A stretch of DNA of 64,000 nucleotides from Rhodosorus marinus (taxonomy: Eukaryota; Rhodophyta; Stylonematophyceae; Stylonematales; Stylonemataceae): positions 2,889,001 to 2,953,000 of the forward strand of contig JAMWBK010000001.1 in assembly GCA_029953675.1 (NCBI GenBank), given 5' to 3'. The translations under genes were made by a program, and so were the position numbers. Below, piece by piece: positions 9,909 through 21,157 of this stretch; the stretch's first letter is position 1, and each line of letters opens with the position of its first letter. The notes below the pieces were generated by a model. That model searched no databases and was not told the DNA's origin. It worked only from the letters and a program-made list of their open reading frames with translations.

Positions 9909-12119
9909 TGGGAACTAGGCTTGGATCTCAACGATCCGTAACGAGATCGACAGCTCCATCCACAGTGGAGCTTCTCTCGGAGCGGAAGGAGTGCATCAGG
10001 TATGTGTCGGCTCTTGAGGAGGGCCTTCAGTTGCTGGACGAGATGACTTCAACGATGGTATCTGGAGATAAAGAGGCATTGAGAGATTTTGATTTGGTTC
10101 TGAGGGCTCTTCGGAGGGTTAAGGATCCGTCCCTGCCATATACATTGGGCGTTCTTGGGGTTCCCCGGCAGCGGGTCGCCACGGCTCTGAGCGGGCAGGA
10201 GTTCGAGTTGGGAGAGTCAGCTTATGCAAAACTCTACGAAAAAGCTCATCCTAGGGAACGTCAATCGCCAAAGGAAGAAGTCGAGGTGAAGTCCTCTGGG
10301 AAAGCTGAGAACGAAGCCGCTGATGAGATAACCGTCGTCAAGTCCGAAGACGAGAAGGGTGGCAACGCCGCCACACCAGAGGAAACCCTCGATCAGAAGG
10401 CTGAAATTGGTACAGAAGACGAACACCCTGCTGATCATGGGGAACCAAAGGTTGCATCTGTTCAAGAGGACTCAAAACCCGACGACGATGAGATTGTAGC
10501 CCAGGGTGATGGAGAGAAGTCTGGCAAGGTATCAGCTCAATCAAGGTCTGAGGATCCATCGGAATCGAAAGGAGCTTCTGAGGATGCTCAGGATGTCAGT
10601 GGGAAACCATCTGAGGAGGATGAGCAACAGGAGGACGAAGGTGAAGGGAAGGAACCAGACACGGACGATCAGGAGCAGGAGCAAGTGCGGGCGAGCGGTG
10701 ATGAGGATGCTGAACCGGAGGAAGCAGCGGATGTTGTGCCAGCTGAGCCCGCTCCGAGAGGTCGTGGTCGAGGACGCGGACGTGGACGTGGCCGTGGGCG
10801 CGGATGGCGTGGGCGCGGAGGCTGGCGTGGGCGTGGTAGAGGAGCCGTTGCCCGGGAAGTTCCTGCTGTGCACGAACCCATATCGCTGCGTAAGAGGAAG
10901 GAAATTGAGCCGCGGGCGCTGAGGGGTAGCGAATCGCCAAAGCCAGGGCCGGCCTCGGAGAAGTCAGCGTCTGTGGTTGCGCCGACGCCAACGCCAACGC
11001 CCAAGCGCGGAAGGCCGGCCAAACGACCGCGCGTTGAGGAAGTGGAGGTTGCGGAAACGCCAAGCAAGGATGCGGAAGAAGAGACGCCAATTCGGCCTAG
11101 GGGACGTGGTCGACCCAGCCGTGGGAGAGGTCGACACGTGTTGGTCGTCCCCATAGATCATTCTCCAATGAAGACTCCGTCCGCCGTACGAACGAGTGCA
11201 AGAGCAGCTGGAGAGAAGCCAGGAGGTGGTGACTCTGCACACTTTTCAAAAGAGGGCGATCTCGCGAGGCGGCTGCAGGACGTCTGGAAGGAAATCTCAA
11301 ACCACAAGTACGCCATTCCGTTCAGGAAGCCGGTTAAATCATCGGATGCACCGAACTACTACGATGTGATCAGGCGGCCAATGGACCTCTCGACAGTGAA
11401 GAAGATGTTAGACGAGGGCAAGTTTCCGAATCCCTCAGATTTCCAAAAGGAAATGCTACTAATATGTAGCAACGCCATCCAGTTCAATCCGAGGGGATCT
11501 GATATCGAGGAGATCGCTCGAGAGCTAAGGGTAAGAGCTCTCTTCCAAGTTGTTTTCTGGTGAATGTTCAGCAAGTTGCAGTCATCTGAAGACCTTTGCT
11601 CCGGCCTCTCCTTCTCTCTCTCTCTCTGTCTCTGGTGTGCAGTTTTTAATAATAGAAAAAATGAGACCAGTGATTGAGGCTTGGAAGGACCGGGACAGTT
11701 CAACACATGTTCCGAAGGAGTCTCCACCGCCGCAGAAAGCCAAGGAGACTCCGGTGCCGATGAAATCAGAGGATAAGGATCCAGGTGGTTCCAGGTACCC
11801 TCGTCGTGGGAGAACGCCCAAGAAAGGAGGTGACGACGAATCCACGCCGAATCCTTCCGTGTCTTCACCTGGGCTGAGCTCTGCAAAGTCGGGAGAGGTT
11901 GAGACAGACGCTGAGGAGCCGAGGCGAAGTCAGCGACGGTCTGCAAGCCCTTCGAGGAGAGTCACTGCAAGCTCCCCACGCCATGCAGCCCCTTCTCCGC
12001 AGCCGAAGCCCGCGTCAAGCCCTCGAAAATCTGCAGCAGCAGCGAACCCGTACGCACGAACAGTAAGCACAAGATCGCACTCTACTCCTACACTTCGAAG
12101 AAGCAGTAGAGGCACATAG
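9908..12119 (+). CDS. Bromodomain protein with AT-hooks and RG repeats
   Basis: Two exons (9908-11530, 11643-12119; intron 112 nt) give 699 aa. In order: a predicted helical N-terminus (about 15-110), a long acidic Glu/Asp/Ser-rich region (about 115-280), an Arg-Gly repeat (about 282-309), AT-hook cores KRGRPAKRPR (about 365) and RPRGRGRPSRGRGR (about 395), and a bromodomain (about 451-557). The bromodomain has AIPFRKPVK, APNYYDVIRRPMDLSTVKK and NAIQFNPRGSDIEE; the Asn of NAIQFN is the acetyl-lysine contact. The intron splits its last helix, and splicing restores ARELRFLIIEKMRPVIEAW. A basic Ser/Pro-rich tail follows. The role is presumably reading acetylated histones on AT-rich DNA; the bromodomain is closest to the BRD8 type by eye, which belongs to NuA4/TIP60 complexes. 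The open frame starts earlier at TTG; 9908 is its first ATG. Confidence 0.88.
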
Positions 12120-13709
12120 ATGAACTGGGCCGGGGCATAGGACCCTTATGAGGAAATGGAAACCCTTATCTGTCGTCGTGACAGTGGCTCAATGAGCTTA
12201 CCAACAGCGCGCCGAGTATTCGCTGCTCAAGCTTGTCCTGAGACACGAAGAAAGCTCGCTTCAAGCTGCAGGTTTTGCCTTCACTTACGAGCCTGGGATT
12301 CGTTTCTTTGCACCCTGGATTGGTCGAGATCATGAAGTGTGTTTGAGCGAAGGCAGCCACTTTATGAGAAGAGCAGCTTCTTATTGCTCTTCTGGGTTTC
12401 ACTGTCTCTCTCGCGAGACTCGTTTGATTTCAAAGGCGCTGAATCCACCACGGTTTACCCTCTGACTTCTTTCGCGGAATTATCCAGTTCATCGCTCGTT
12501 GAGCAGCTGAGGTTAATCCCGAGTGCCTGTATTGTTGTTGTAGCTTAGGCGCTATCCACGCCAATCGACCGCTTGTCTTAGGACAGTGCTGGACACTTAT
12601 TGTTCTTCTTTTTTTTCTATTATTACGCCGCATGACTAAACACTTTTCGGCGTGGGACGTCGCGCACTCGAATAAACTGGGAGGTTCACACGAGCTTTCC
12701 TCCATCCTGAACGCCCACTCCTAAAGCCAGAAAATAACACTGAACCTGGGGTAAGAGCGAGCGCTCGGTAATACCTGAGTTTGATTTGTGTAACGCCAAT
12801 CTTTCTCGGGGGAGGAAGATGAACAGCCCGACACACTGAACGCAACCGACACGAACCCATTCTCTTAGAAAATATCAGAAAACTTCACTTCTCCCCTTGC
12901 GCAAGGTCCCACCGACACCGAGTACCAAATCCATCCATCTTAGAGGAAGATCATGAGTCCATGAGAACCGATCCTCCTGACCAAGGCTTCCTACCCCAGA
13001 AGAGTCCTCGAGAGCAGGGGCTTATGTCCAAACCACCTACAGCACCACTCGTCCACGGGCTGTATATCTTTTCCCACAGCAGAAGAACGATCACGGACCC
13101 GGAGACCATGTAACAAGGATCATCGTTCTGCTTATTATGCCCTGAACGATCCGCCGGTCCTATCCAAGCAATCTACGCAGTTGACCAGAAGTACACCAAC
13201 TTGTCTAGTGCCTTGCTGCTTTTGAAAACTCCAGAACGCAGACGGGGAGGTAGGTGGATGGATCCATTCCATTCCCAAAAGGCTCATAGTCGGTTAGGCC
13301 GAAACAAACAAAACCTCCTTCTCGTCCAGTTCGGCGTGGCCAACTGAGAGTAAGGAGGGATATAGTAGCTTCCTTACTCCCTGTTTCCTGGTGTTTCATC
13401 AACAGGCTGTCCATCTTCCTCGGGAGGGCGAGGGAGGAGGAAGAGGATGGATCCACATTGCCGGTCAGAATCTCAACGGAAAATTTCGATCTGGGAAACG
13501 GTGTGAATTTTTTTTTTTGGCATTCGTACCTGAAAAACCTTTTGGAGTGTGTCCAAACCCGTTTTGGGGAGACATTGCGGAGAGGGAAGGAGACGTGGGA
13601 GGAGCAGGCTTTCTGTGGTGGTTTTTTTGGGGGGGGGGTTTTGTTGTTTGGTGGTGGTGGAGCTGCTGCTTGACTGAGTTTGTTCAGGGGATTTTTGGTT
13701 TTTTTTTAG
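12120..13709. other. Intergenic, no gene seen
   Basis: Short frames on both strands show no family features. The last 200 bp carry runs of T and G ending in a TTTTTTTTTAG tract directly before the hydrolase ATG; this could be the 3' splice site of a 5'-UTR intron or just a T-rich leader. Confidence 0.5.
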
Positions 13710-14803
13710 ATGATGAGCATTGGTGAACTTTCGTTGTTTCTTTTCAAGACGTTTTGTGGACTGAATGGGTTGATCTTGCTGGTGCTTTTCGCGCTCCAGA
13801 GGAAGCTGGTATGGCCGGTTCCGAGTATCCCTGTGGATCCCAGAACGTATGGAGCGCAGCTGATTGTCATCGACAAGGTTTTGGGTCGAAGCAATGGAGA
13901 GAAGATCGCGCTCGCACACTACCCGGCTTCCGACCGGTCTGCTCCAGTGCTGGTGTTCTTTCACGGTAGGAGAACAGCTTCATTTCTTACGAGGTGACGT
14001 AGATGGAGGAAATGTTCTCACGAATAGAGGTCTGTGCGCTATGAACAGGAAATGGAGATCAGATCGGCGCTGGAGCTTCGTTTGTAGGTAGGAAGTTTTC
14101 GCGAGCCTATGGATATGGGTTTCTAGCAGTTGAGTACCCAACGTATCCTCTCTCTGAAGGTGGTAACATCAGTGAAACTTCAGCTTATGAGGTGAGCAAC
14201 AATTCTCCTACCTATTTCCCAAAACCTTTTCCAGCTTCATCTAAGCGCAGAAACACTGGTCCTTCTTCAATTAGGCAGCTGAAGCGGCGCTGAGGTTTGT
14301 GATGAACGAGGAAGAAGACTTTTGCGAGACTCTTCTCTTGTCTAAGAAGAATCTTCTCTCTCCCGTTTTGTAGATATTTAACTGAAGATTCCGGGCTTTC
14401 CGTAGCGCGAGAGCGAGTCATAATGATGGGACAGTCGATTGGGACTGGGGTCGCCCTGGAGATGGCCACCCGTGGATGGGGAAAGAAGGTCGTCCTAATC
14501 TCACCCTTCCTTTCGCTGCCCAAACTTGTGGGCAGTATCCTCCCGGACTTCATTGCCTGGTTGAGATTTCTTCTCCTCGACAAGTTCATGAACTCTGCGA
14601 AGATTACCGAACTCGATCAGCCGATCTGCATTATCCACGGTGTTCGTGACGAAATCGTGCCTCACCAACATGGCGAGGAGCTCGCGAAGATTGGTGGAGA
14701 CAAAGTTCAATTCTATAGTATTGAAAACGCTGGACATAACGACATATTCAGATCAGACCTTTCCCTCGAAGTACTTCGGACTGTGGCCAGATTTATAGGA
14801 TGA
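13710..14803 (+). CDS. Membrane-anchored alpha/beta hydrolase (ABHD13/BEM46-like)
   Basis: Four exons (13710-13965, 14049-14191, 14275-14294, 14374-14803) give 282 aa; exon 3 is a 20-nt microexon. Introns are 83, 83 and 79 nt. An N-terminal hydrophobic helix (about 5-29) anchors the protein. The core has the oxyanion segment VLVFFHGNGDQIGAG, the nucleophile elbow GQSIGTG (Ser161), Asp232 in HGVRDEIVP and His261 in NAGHND, so the catalytic triad is complete. Length and layout match ABHD13/BEM46/Wav2-type serine hydrolases, whose substrates are poorly known; ABHD17-type depalmitoylases are relatives. Splice sites were fixed by restoring HGN and EAALRYL across junctions. A second ATG follows the first immediately. 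Confidence 0.88.
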
Positions 14804-16089
14804 AACAACAAAACCAAACGGAATAAATGCTAGTGTTAACTTCGGACTCCACAACCCCCAAATCCAGGATGGAAGAAGACAAAAGGACTGATAGGTAGGC
14901 ACTTGAGCTAGCTGTTGACCCACTTGCCGCACTGGGTCAACGTGCTCCAACTGCTCCAACCGCTTTAGTATTGCCGTCGGCCAGGCGGAAGGTGAGGCGG
15001 CGTGGAGCTCCTCTGTCGTCAGAGAACGCGACGACTTTCACAGAGCACACCCAGCCTTTCCTTATGCCGAAGCCAAAACGTTGCTTCCGTGGACCTAGGA
15101 AACGTTGCCCGCTGGCTATTGGACGTAGCGCTTTACCAAGCACAAGATTCAGTCCCAGCCCTCGCAGTCTGTTCGCTTGGCTCCCCAAGTCTGCGCAAAT
15201 GCTGTTTGAAACCTTGAACGACTGTCACTGGGGTGGTCGCTTGCAGTGCGGCTGTAGCTCAGTTCTGAGAACGCTTGGGGGTTTACAGTAGTCAGGCGCT
15301 TCGATTCGCCTGTCTATTGTAAACCCGCTTGAGGCTGGAGTCGGCACCGCTACCCACCATATCCCTAGCAGCGCAGCATCAAGTGTTCCCCGTGCCCAGG
15401 CGCGAGCAAAGAGGTGGGCGCCGGGAAGTTGGAAGCCCTCACGTATTCTGGGAGGTGATGGGAAAGAAGCTAAGCTAGCTCGCGACAGGCTGTTCCTAGG
15501 GCCGGCTGTCCCAGAGTCTACCAAACGCTTCAGGGGACTTCTTGCACACTGGCGTTGGTCACTTTGTCATCGATGCCAGCTTGGAGACGGAAAGGACGCA
15601 AGCAGACTGCGACTGGTATCGACAATCCTTTGCCAGAAACCAAGAGGGTGCGTTGAAGCGTCAAGAGATGCCTCTGCGGGCTCAGGGCTCCGGTCTTGTG
15701 GCAAAATTATACAGTCCTTTCTCCTCTAATAGCGAGAGGGCCAGGTCGGACGACGCTCGAGCGCCGCCACTCTCGCGTGTGCTATGCTATGCGCTTGAAG
15801 GTTCACTCTCTGGACACATCTTCCAATTTGGCTCCGAGAGCACGGCCGTGTTTTCTACAAACAAATGTGTGCTGGCCGTTGGAGATGGTATACCATTCTG
15901 AGAACAGCCACCACCGGTTAGCGCAATTTAGTCCGTTCATCCGCGGCAGCGCTCGTACCGAATTGCTTTCCACACCCACGGAGCCGAGGGATCAAGGAAA
16001 AGATCTTTTCCTCGTAACCTAGTTGTCATCCACCTCTCACCTTGTGAGAAGGTGAGGGAGACAGATGAGTTCCATCCAGGACCCTTTTT
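14804..16089. other. Intergenic with a composite hairpin
   Basis: Several frames of about 100 codons exist on both strands, none with recognisable domains. A structured inverted repeat lies at 15279-15326. Base composition is more even than in the AT-rich gaps, as in the relic-bearing regions. Confidence 0.5.
15279..15326. repeat. Composite hairpin with two perfect stems
   Basis: The outer stem GGGTTTACA/TGTAAACCC (9 bp, 15279-15287 with 15318-15326) encloses an internal loop (GTAGT/TCTAT) and an inner stem CAGGCG/CGCCTG (6 bp) capped by CTTCGATT. The cap resembles a T-loop, but no acceptor or anticodon arm can be drawn, so it is not called a tRNA. Confidence 0.8.
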
Positions 16090-16314
16090 TTAATCAAAAT
16101 TTGTAATGTCTCCATCTTCTTCATACTTCGGATATCCAATCAATAGTATGCTGCAGTCCTTCCCGGACATGTCCAGTTCTCCCTCCTCATCGAGGGGAAA
16201 GCCAAATTTCTTCACAAACATGAAAGCTCCAGCTCTGAGAGGAGCAAGGGGTCGGGAGCTGGAAACGCCGCAAGCCAAAACGAGAAGAAGGCGTAAACTT
16301 CTGCGGACTTTCAT
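16090..16314 (-). CDS. Possible small secreted protein, 74 aa
   Basis: A single-exon frame with ATG (16314) and TAA stop. The N-terminus MKVRRSLRLLLVLACGVSSS is a good signal peptide: basic start, Leu-rich core, small residues. The remainder is acidic with KKFGFPLDEEGELDMSG and LLIGYPKYEEDGDITNFD. I recognise no family. It could instead be the last exon of a longer gene or a chance frame; no homologue or splice evidence is visible. Confidence 0.35.
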   Translation of the reverse strand: MKVRRSLRLLLVLACGVSSSRPLAPLRAGAFMFVKKFGFPLDEEGELDMSGKDCSILLIGYPKYEEDGDITNFD

Positions 16315-16640
16315 GTCTCGAACTTTGATCGGTATCTATACTTGATTTCCCGGACGCCGCGGTGTTAGGGGGGGCGGAAAACCAAAAAAATGTCCTGACC
16401 GGCTTCTCTACATCCACGAGAGAACGAAACAACTCTTAAATCCCTTGCCAGCACCCTTGTCCGCCTAATAAAACCCGACTTCTTTCTACTCCCAAACCGT
16501 TTTTTACGTTGCTCAGCCCGGCGGATTGGGCGCCAAACAAACTTGATACGTTTTTTTGGTTACACCCTCGTAGTGACAGGGAAAAACAAAGAAACCAACT
16601 CACTCAACAGGAAAAATCCCCCTTGCTTTTTTGGCCTGGT

Positions 16641-16747
16641 AAGAAGATCTCCCACTAAACAGTTTAGGATATGGGCCGCACACCTTCATCGCTCTCCTGC
16701 AAGGGACGGCCTGCCCGCATCTTAATTCTGGGGTGCCGCTCGAGCCG
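16641..16747 (+). repeat. Repeat B, copy 1
   Basis: Begins AAGAAGATCTCCCACTAAAC and ends GCTCGAGCCG. Copy 2 at 16821-16930 matches along its length apart from a TA-rich insertion, at a 180-bp offset. Confidence 0.8.
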
Positions 16748-16820
16748 TCTGGGACTCCCATGCACCGGGCCAGAGAAAGTAAAAACGGTTTGGGAGTAGA
16801 TAAGAAGTCGGATGGGCTGT

Positions 16821-16930
16821 AAGAAGATCTCTCACTAAACAATATATATATGGTGTGTGGCGGCACATCTTCATTTCTCTCCTGCTAGGGACTAGTTGCC
16901 ACCATCTTATTCTGGGGTGCGCTCGGGCCG
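16821..16930 (+). repeat. Repeat B, copy 2
   Basis: Begins AAGAAGATCTCTCACTAAAC and ends GCTCGGGCCG. A direct relative of 16641-16747. Confidence 0.8.
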
Positions 16931-18198
16931 GAATGATAAGAGCTTACGATCTATAGGTTTCCAAATAGGCATTCCGTTTTCCCTTTAATCACTCTCTCTT
17001 TGTCTCTTTTCCGCTTCGTGGGGAGGACAACTTTTTCTGACAAAACATCTTCTTTTATAAAACAAAAAAAGCCTCATTTTTTTGGCATCAACGAATTAAT
17101 CATTCTAACCCTTAATAAATGGCATTAAAATTTTCCTAAACGAAATAATGACCGTGATCTTTACCCCCCCCTTTTGTACACCATATTTTTGTTTGGTATC
17201 CAATAAATTTCAATGCTTACAACACCCTCTGAGTACAAATACTAAACTGGTTCATATGATGTTTATTGATAAATATTTTTAGCTTGATTCCCGAACAGAT
17301 TTTTGACAAGGGGGGGTGGGTAATTCTTGACCCTCTGGATCTACCTTAACGAAAAATTCCATACGATTCGTTTTTATATATATAAGTTTTTTTTTCTTCG
17401 TCGACATGATTTTTATTTTTGGAAATTTTATGGACGATTTCGTATTGATTTGCTGAAGGAGCAAAAGTTTCTTCGGTGGCATTTAAAGTGGAGGGGGCCG
17501 CGAGAAAGGAAGTTGGTAAGGCCGTGCTAATTACTGTGACTTTGCCATTGTTAGGGATCATGTGAAGAAGTGTGTTGTGTTTTGGAAGGACTTTTCCATT
17601 GATGAGGGAGAGGTGGGGGGAGGGGAGTTGAGGTGGGAATGTTTTCGTTTTTGGTTAGTCCGGGTGAGCGAGCGTGTTTGATCCTTGGTCTTTTTGGCGG
17701 TCCGCGGGGTGTTTTTTTTTTTTTTCTCTTCCCTTCGCGCACGCCTTCGATTCACTTATGGCTGCTTTTTGTAAATCGATGGAATCCTTTTTTTTAATCA
17801 AAGACAACTGGCCTGATCGGATCGAACTGTGCCGATTACCTGTTGAAGGTTGTGCAATGACGTCCTAGATAAGCCTTGGAAGGCGTGGAGGGATATACCA
17901 GCAAATGACAAGGAGACGTTCCTCGACCGGAGCGGGAATATTAGCACGCACCTCAAATGCAGAGCATGATGGAGGAAGAAAAGGGATGGCTCCTGATCCA
18001 TCAATTCGGGAGTATGCGTTTCGCCCCTCCCCGGATTTTTTTTCGGACCAGGCGATTTTCGTTTCGGAAAAAACTTTCATACTCTCAGCTTTCTTCATTG
18101 GCCGCTAGCCAATTCTATTCCATAGAGTGGCCTTCTGATGCAAAATAGCACCTCAACTTCAGGGCACGTCTACCTACCACTTACCCACCGATATCCAT

Positions 18199-18291
18199 AT
18201 ACACACACACAAACACATACTCTTACACACACGCACACACTAATGCACACTCTTACACATATACGCTCACATACTCTCACAAACGCTCACC
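18199..18291. repeat. AC-rich microsatellite, degenerate
   Basis: Interrupted (AC)n with variants such as CTCACA and CTTACACA. Confidence 0.85.
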
Positions 18292-20516
18292 TTCCAAATG
18301 TGCCGGACCTTCCTGGTCCTTCCCACCTCCTATCCACAACGGCCAAGCCCTTCTTCGCATCAGGAATTCCATTCGTATTTTTCTTCTAATGAGTTGATCA
18401 GCGGAGAAAGATTTACTGTAAGCGAAGATTGACGCTTGCCTCAAGAACAAATTTTTTGATAATTTTGGAGCCAAGAAATACCCTCTTTGTTTCTGTTTAA
18501 TTTTAAAACAATACAATCCAGTCCATCCTCGCCGGGTTTTTCCAGCCTTTTCCTTTTTATTTTATTTTCTAATCTTCAGAAAAAAGACCTCAAATTCATA
18601 GCGCCAAAGTACACCAAACTAGAATGGCAGTTTTTTGAGATTCTATAAAGAACAATATCATAGTGAAAAAAGGCCAAGAAGGGAGGGGAAAAAAAAAGTT
18701 TCCCTTCTTGGGGGGTAAAAACATGGTGATTACTGAGTGATTACATCGAAACCATATGAAAATCCTTGCTATTTAACCAATTTCGCATATTTCAAAAAGG
18801 AAGACGAAGTGTTATAAATTTACCAATATTCAACTTTTAGCTAGACTGGGGTGAGTTTGACCAATCTTGCCGAGACATGTTTCAAAATATTTATTGAAGT
18901 CGAATTTTTTTAGGGGTCGTTCTGTGTGGAGTAGCTAAATGGTACAAAAACTTCAATGAAAAAGTACTAGTTTTTTTGAAAATGTAAGAAGGGGGGTTAA
19001 ATTGATTCTGTTGTTTATTTATTTTGTTATATTTTTTGAAGGGGAAGCTATAGTTTTTTTTGTTTTAGGGGGAAAGTGGATGTATTGCGGGATATCGAAT
19101 ATTGACACGAAAGAGCATCACAATGACGTGAAAGTAGGTCGAAAATCTTCTTTTAGATGAAATAGAGTAGCTAGGTTTGAAAAGTAGCTATGAGGATCAA
19201 GGAAAGGAACAAAATTGTTTTGAAACGAGGAAGAGGAGGCAGGTCTGGTCACTAATGCTTTCTCGATTCGGGATTTCCGAGGGGGGACGGTGGGGGGTGA
19301 GGGGGGGGGGGGGTTGGTTTTGGTTACTGGCTTGATGATGCGCGCACCTTTGCTACGTATGATATGTATTCAATCAAGAAGTCTTGCAACCAGCCGATCG
19401 TGTTCCACGAAAGCAAAGGCTAGAAGCCGATCTGTTTTTGGATGGAACTACAGTGAGGAGGACGAATCTGTGCGTGCAGAATCCATCGAGCCGAGTGGCA
19501 AAATACAATGTTGAGCGTCTCACAGACAGAGCACCAAAGCAAATCGTCTTTGTGTAAGTCGGCTGAGCAAAGACCGCTCGGAAACGGAACTGAGGTCGTC
19601 TCCCCAGCGTACGAATGAGACTTGTAAGACGACTCGGCGGTATATGATGTGCAGAGCAAGCATAATAGCACGATATCCCTTGTGTATTCGAAAACATACT
19701 AACACTTCACTGGTGTCCAATTGTCGGACGGGAGAAAAAGCAGCCAAGAGTTCTGCCGATCGCCGCGGAACAACTGCCGCGTGGCCCAATAAGCCTTGTG
19801 CATACTAGCTAGCTAGCACAAACTCCAACTCATCATCGTTCTAACTTCATAGGCTCCAACTGCCGTGTAATTACGTAGCTCCTGCTGCCCGCTCCACAAA
19901 AGCTCCACCTACACACAAGAAAAGGAAGAAAAGAAAAACCCTGACCGACCACAAAAAAGAAAAAAAAAGAGAGAGGGGAAGGAATCGTGTGACGCCTTTG
20001 AACACATGGTCAATCCTGCTGACCGTCATCCATCATCCGGTGCACGGCTGTACGTGGACCGACCTCAAAGATGCCAAGCAATCTCCAGGACACAAATGCG
20101 AATAAACGCTCCCTTCCTCCCGCCCACCCCGTCCCACCCCCTAACACATCCCCACGTTGATAGCCATAGTAAACGACCGACTTGGTACTAAAACCCCACC
20201 ATCCCAAACTCTTTTAAAACTCCCTTGTTAAATCCCGTTTTCCCTGCCCAAAAAAATCACCTACTCCCGCAAACAAAAAATTAGAGTATAAAACTACTCC
20301 AACCCCTTATTGGAAACCTCCACCAAAAAAAAGTTTCTAATCTCTCTATAAAAAGGAGGAAATATTGGTCAACTTTATTACCTTCCAAAAACGTCAGTTT
20401 TATTTACAACAACAAAAACCCACCAAAAAGGCCCACCAAAAAAGCCTCTCCCGATTTATTTCGATTAAATATTATTCTCTATCCCTTTTTTGTTGAAAAC
20501 ATTACCAGTTTGAAAG

Positions 20517-20540
20517 CCATTTCGGATACTCTCGAAATGG
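20517..20540. repeat. Hairpin, 8-bp perfect arms
   Basis: CCATTTCG, an 8-base loop, then CGAAATGG. About 620 bp before the first zinc-finger start. Confidence 0.7.
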
Positions 20541-20852
20541 AGAGAATTTTGATACCCCTCACTGGCGGACTCTTTTTTTGAATGGGAATTTTGGTTACTT
20601 CCGTACTTCTTTTTGCCCCTTTGGTATGTTTTTTTTTGTTATTTCCAAAAGGGACCGGATTTTTGTTGTTTTTTTGTTGTTTTTTTGTTGCTCACTCCGT
20701 AATGTTGTAATTTGGTGGGTCTAAAGGGGGTGGGGGTGGGGGCCCGGGGGTAGGCGGCCTTGAGAAATGTATTTTTTTATGTCTCAGAAAAGACGGTCAG
20801 CACGGGGCGGGAGAGGAGAGGGAAGGGGGGAGGGTGTAATAGAAGGGGGAGC

Positions 20853-20875
20853 TTTCAGTATTGGAGATACTGAAA
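20853..20875. repeat. Hairpin, 9-bp perfect arms
   Basis: TTTCAGTAT, loop TGGAG, then ATACTGAAA, about 280 bp before the zinc-finger ATG. The palindrome could be a binding site for a dimeric factor. Confidence 0.7.
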
Positions 20876-21090
20876 ACACTGATAGATGTTGAGGTTAAGA
20901 TGTGCGTCTGGATTGGTTTGGGTAGGTTAGGGGAAGAGGGACGGGGGTTTGGGGGGGGGTGAGGATCGAGAGAGAGTTGGGGGTTTGGCGTGGTGGGTTG
21001 GGCTGGATTTGTGAGAGCTGGAGTGAATTGGTGGGCGTGGTAGTTTGCTGAGGTTGTAGGTTTTGACGGAGGGAGGGGGTTGAAAACCCT

Positions 21091-21157
21091 ATGGGTGAGG
21101 AAAGGGGAGGGAAAGATGAGCGACGATGCTTCTCACCATGAACAGCGCGAGAGCTGA
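21091..21157 (+). promoter_or_regulatory. Two uORFs, the second overlapping the main ATG (TGATG)
   Basis: ATG 21091 opens a 16-codon frame stopping at 21141. ATG 21116 opens a 13-codon frame whose TGA (21155-21157) shares its A with the main ATG at 21157. Both would burden scanning ribosomes and could regulate the zinc-finger gene. Confidence 0.5.

Larger units (their letters stand above)
16315..21090. other. Gene-poor, AT-rich repeat region
   Basis: About 4.8 kb without a supportable gene. It holds a duplicated 110-bp block (16641-16930), an AC-rich microsatellite (18199-18291), many T and A homopolymers (17000-20700), and two perfect hairpins shortly before the zinc-finger gene (20517-20540 and 20853-20875). 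Confidence 0.55.

Noticed and set aside
10217-11300. Long minus-strand and alternative frames within the bromodomain gene
   Set aside because: They are shadows caused by the biased RG- and acid-rich codons of the real gene.
15240-15333. tRNA gene (GCTGTAGCTCAG ... TTCGATTC)
   Set aside because: A D-arm-like and a T-loop-like string occur, but the loop is eight bases, no acceptor stem pairs and no anticodon arm fits between them.
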